The position numbers and the translations under genes were made by a program. The notes beneath the pieces are model-generated. The model worked only from the letters and a program-made list of their open reading frames with translations. It had not been told where the DNA came from and made no database searches. 64,000 bases of DNA from Pelagimonas sp050633425 (GTDB lineage Bacteria > Pseudomonadota > Alphaproteobacteria > Rhodobacterales > Rhodobacteraceae): positions 1 through 64,000 of the forward strand of contig NZ_JBOEGM010000035.1 of the NCBI RefSeq assembly GCF_050633425.1, written 5' to 3'. Below are positions 63,661 to 64,000 of the stretch, one piece after another. Every line of letters starts with the position of its first letter. Position 1 is the first letter of the stretch.

Positions 63661-63995
63661 GGGAAGCCCAGGATCGCCCGCAGCCGGTTTTCGAGGCCCC
63701 CTGGCATGCACAGGCCTTTGCTTTGGCTGTATATTTGAACGAGCAGGGCGTTTTTAATTGGCCGGAGTGGACTCAGGTCTTTGGTGCAGTGCTGGCTCAG
63801 CATGGGCTGGCACAAGAGCTCGATGGCGGTGACGACTATTTCCTGGCTTGGGTTGCCGCATTGGAAAAAATATGCGCAGCCAAAGGCGTGGCTGAAATCG
63901 AGGCCTTAAGCGCGCTCAAAGCCAGTTGGGAGCGCGCTTATTTAGTCACACCTCATGGCGATCCTGTTCGGGTTGAGGCCGGTGAGGCACCATAG
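63657..63995 (+). CDS. Nitrile hydratase accessory protein (activator)
   Basis: 112 residues, resembling the N-terminal half of a beta subunit (PVFEAPWHAQAFALAVYLNEQGVFNWPEW). Small proteins of this kind bind the alpha subunit, deliver cobalt and help oxidise the Cys ligands. It overlaps nthB by 4 bp. Complete, ending 5 bases before the edge of the window. Confidence 0.88.
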   Translation: MREAQDRPQPVFEAPWHAQAFALAVYLNEQGVFNWPEWTQVFGAVLAQHGLAQELDGGDDYFLAWVAALEKICAAKGVAEIEALSALKASWERAYLVTPHGDPVRVEAGEAP

Positions 63996-64000
63996 GCGTT

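Noticed and set aside
1..64000. tRNA, rRNA and CRISPR array search by eye
   Set aside because: No GGTTCGAATCC-type T-arm with matching acceptor stem, no rRNA blocks and no regularly spaced direct repeats were noticed; a tRNAscan or Infernal run would settle it.

Overview
The window looks like a chromosome segment of an alphaproteobacterium of the Rhodobacteraceae (Roseobacter group). The basis is the gene content: small families I associate with that group (DUF6476, DUF6525), a PhaR repressor, an alphaproteobacterial RpoH with a matching CTTG-N18-CYTATNT promoter, HisQMP-type and CUT2 transporters, and purD, pyrG, secG and xseA in their usual style. No rRNA, tRNA or CRISPR array was recognised. 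Accessory DNA is concentrated at 0-2 kb and 20.5-25.5 kb.

Layout. 0-1.9 kb: remains of a mobilisable or integrative element (relaxase running off the left edge, MobC-like protein, frameshifted serine recombinase relic, an IS-like inverted repeat). 1.9-3.4 kb: ECF sigma factor and membrane anti-sigma factor with a candidate autoregulatory promoter. 3.8-6.7 kb: a sulfatase/phosphonate monoester hydrolase and a protein resembling aerolysin/ETX-MTX2 pore formers. 7.3-14.1 kb: a LacI-regulated operon (CUT2 ABC transporter, short-chain dehydrogenase, D-ribulokinase carrying the TCSLV motif) that probably takes a pentitol such as ribitol through D-ribulose to ribulose 5-phosphate. 14.3-15.3 kb: IS3 relic and an orphan gene.

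15.5-20.5 kb (minus strand) is the most interesting part. A guanidine-I (ykkC) riboswitch precedes an ABC transporter (binding protein, permease, ATPase), a ureohydrolase that I infer to be a nickel-dependent guanidine hydrolase (GdmH), a protein with 21 His in its first 44 residues, and a 51-residue membrane peptide with a His-rich loop. I read this as a guanidine import-and-hydrolysis operon with its own candidate metal-handling proteins.

20.6-25.5 kb is decayed: an IS3 relic, a LysR/SnoaL-like divergent pair, a DUF4262 gene and a frameshifted endonuclease/exonuclease/phosphatase gene. 25.7-28.6 kb is a copper-type cluster (Cys/His-rich small protein, a short ORF that may be an adaptor remnant, cytochrome c', multicopper oxidase, cytochrome c). 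28.7-46 kb is mostly housekeeping: lipoprotein, pseudouridine synthase, RpoH, dehydrogenases, HisN, two purine deaminases (8-oxoguanine and guanine), MgtE, 5-FCL, PurD, XseA, PhaR.

46-55.7 kb (minus strand) is a gamma-glutamylation amine catabolism locus: HAAT-family ABC transporter, two glutamine-synthetase-like ligases flanking a class I amidotransferase, and a PuuB-like FAD oxidase. 55.8-62.2 kb carries a PhnD-like protein, two TerB-like proteins, RlmJ, small unknown proteins, PyrG and SecG. The right end holds a cobalt-type nitrile hydratase (alpha, beta, accessory protein). Intrinsic terminators are clear after rpoH, phaR, pyrG and secG.
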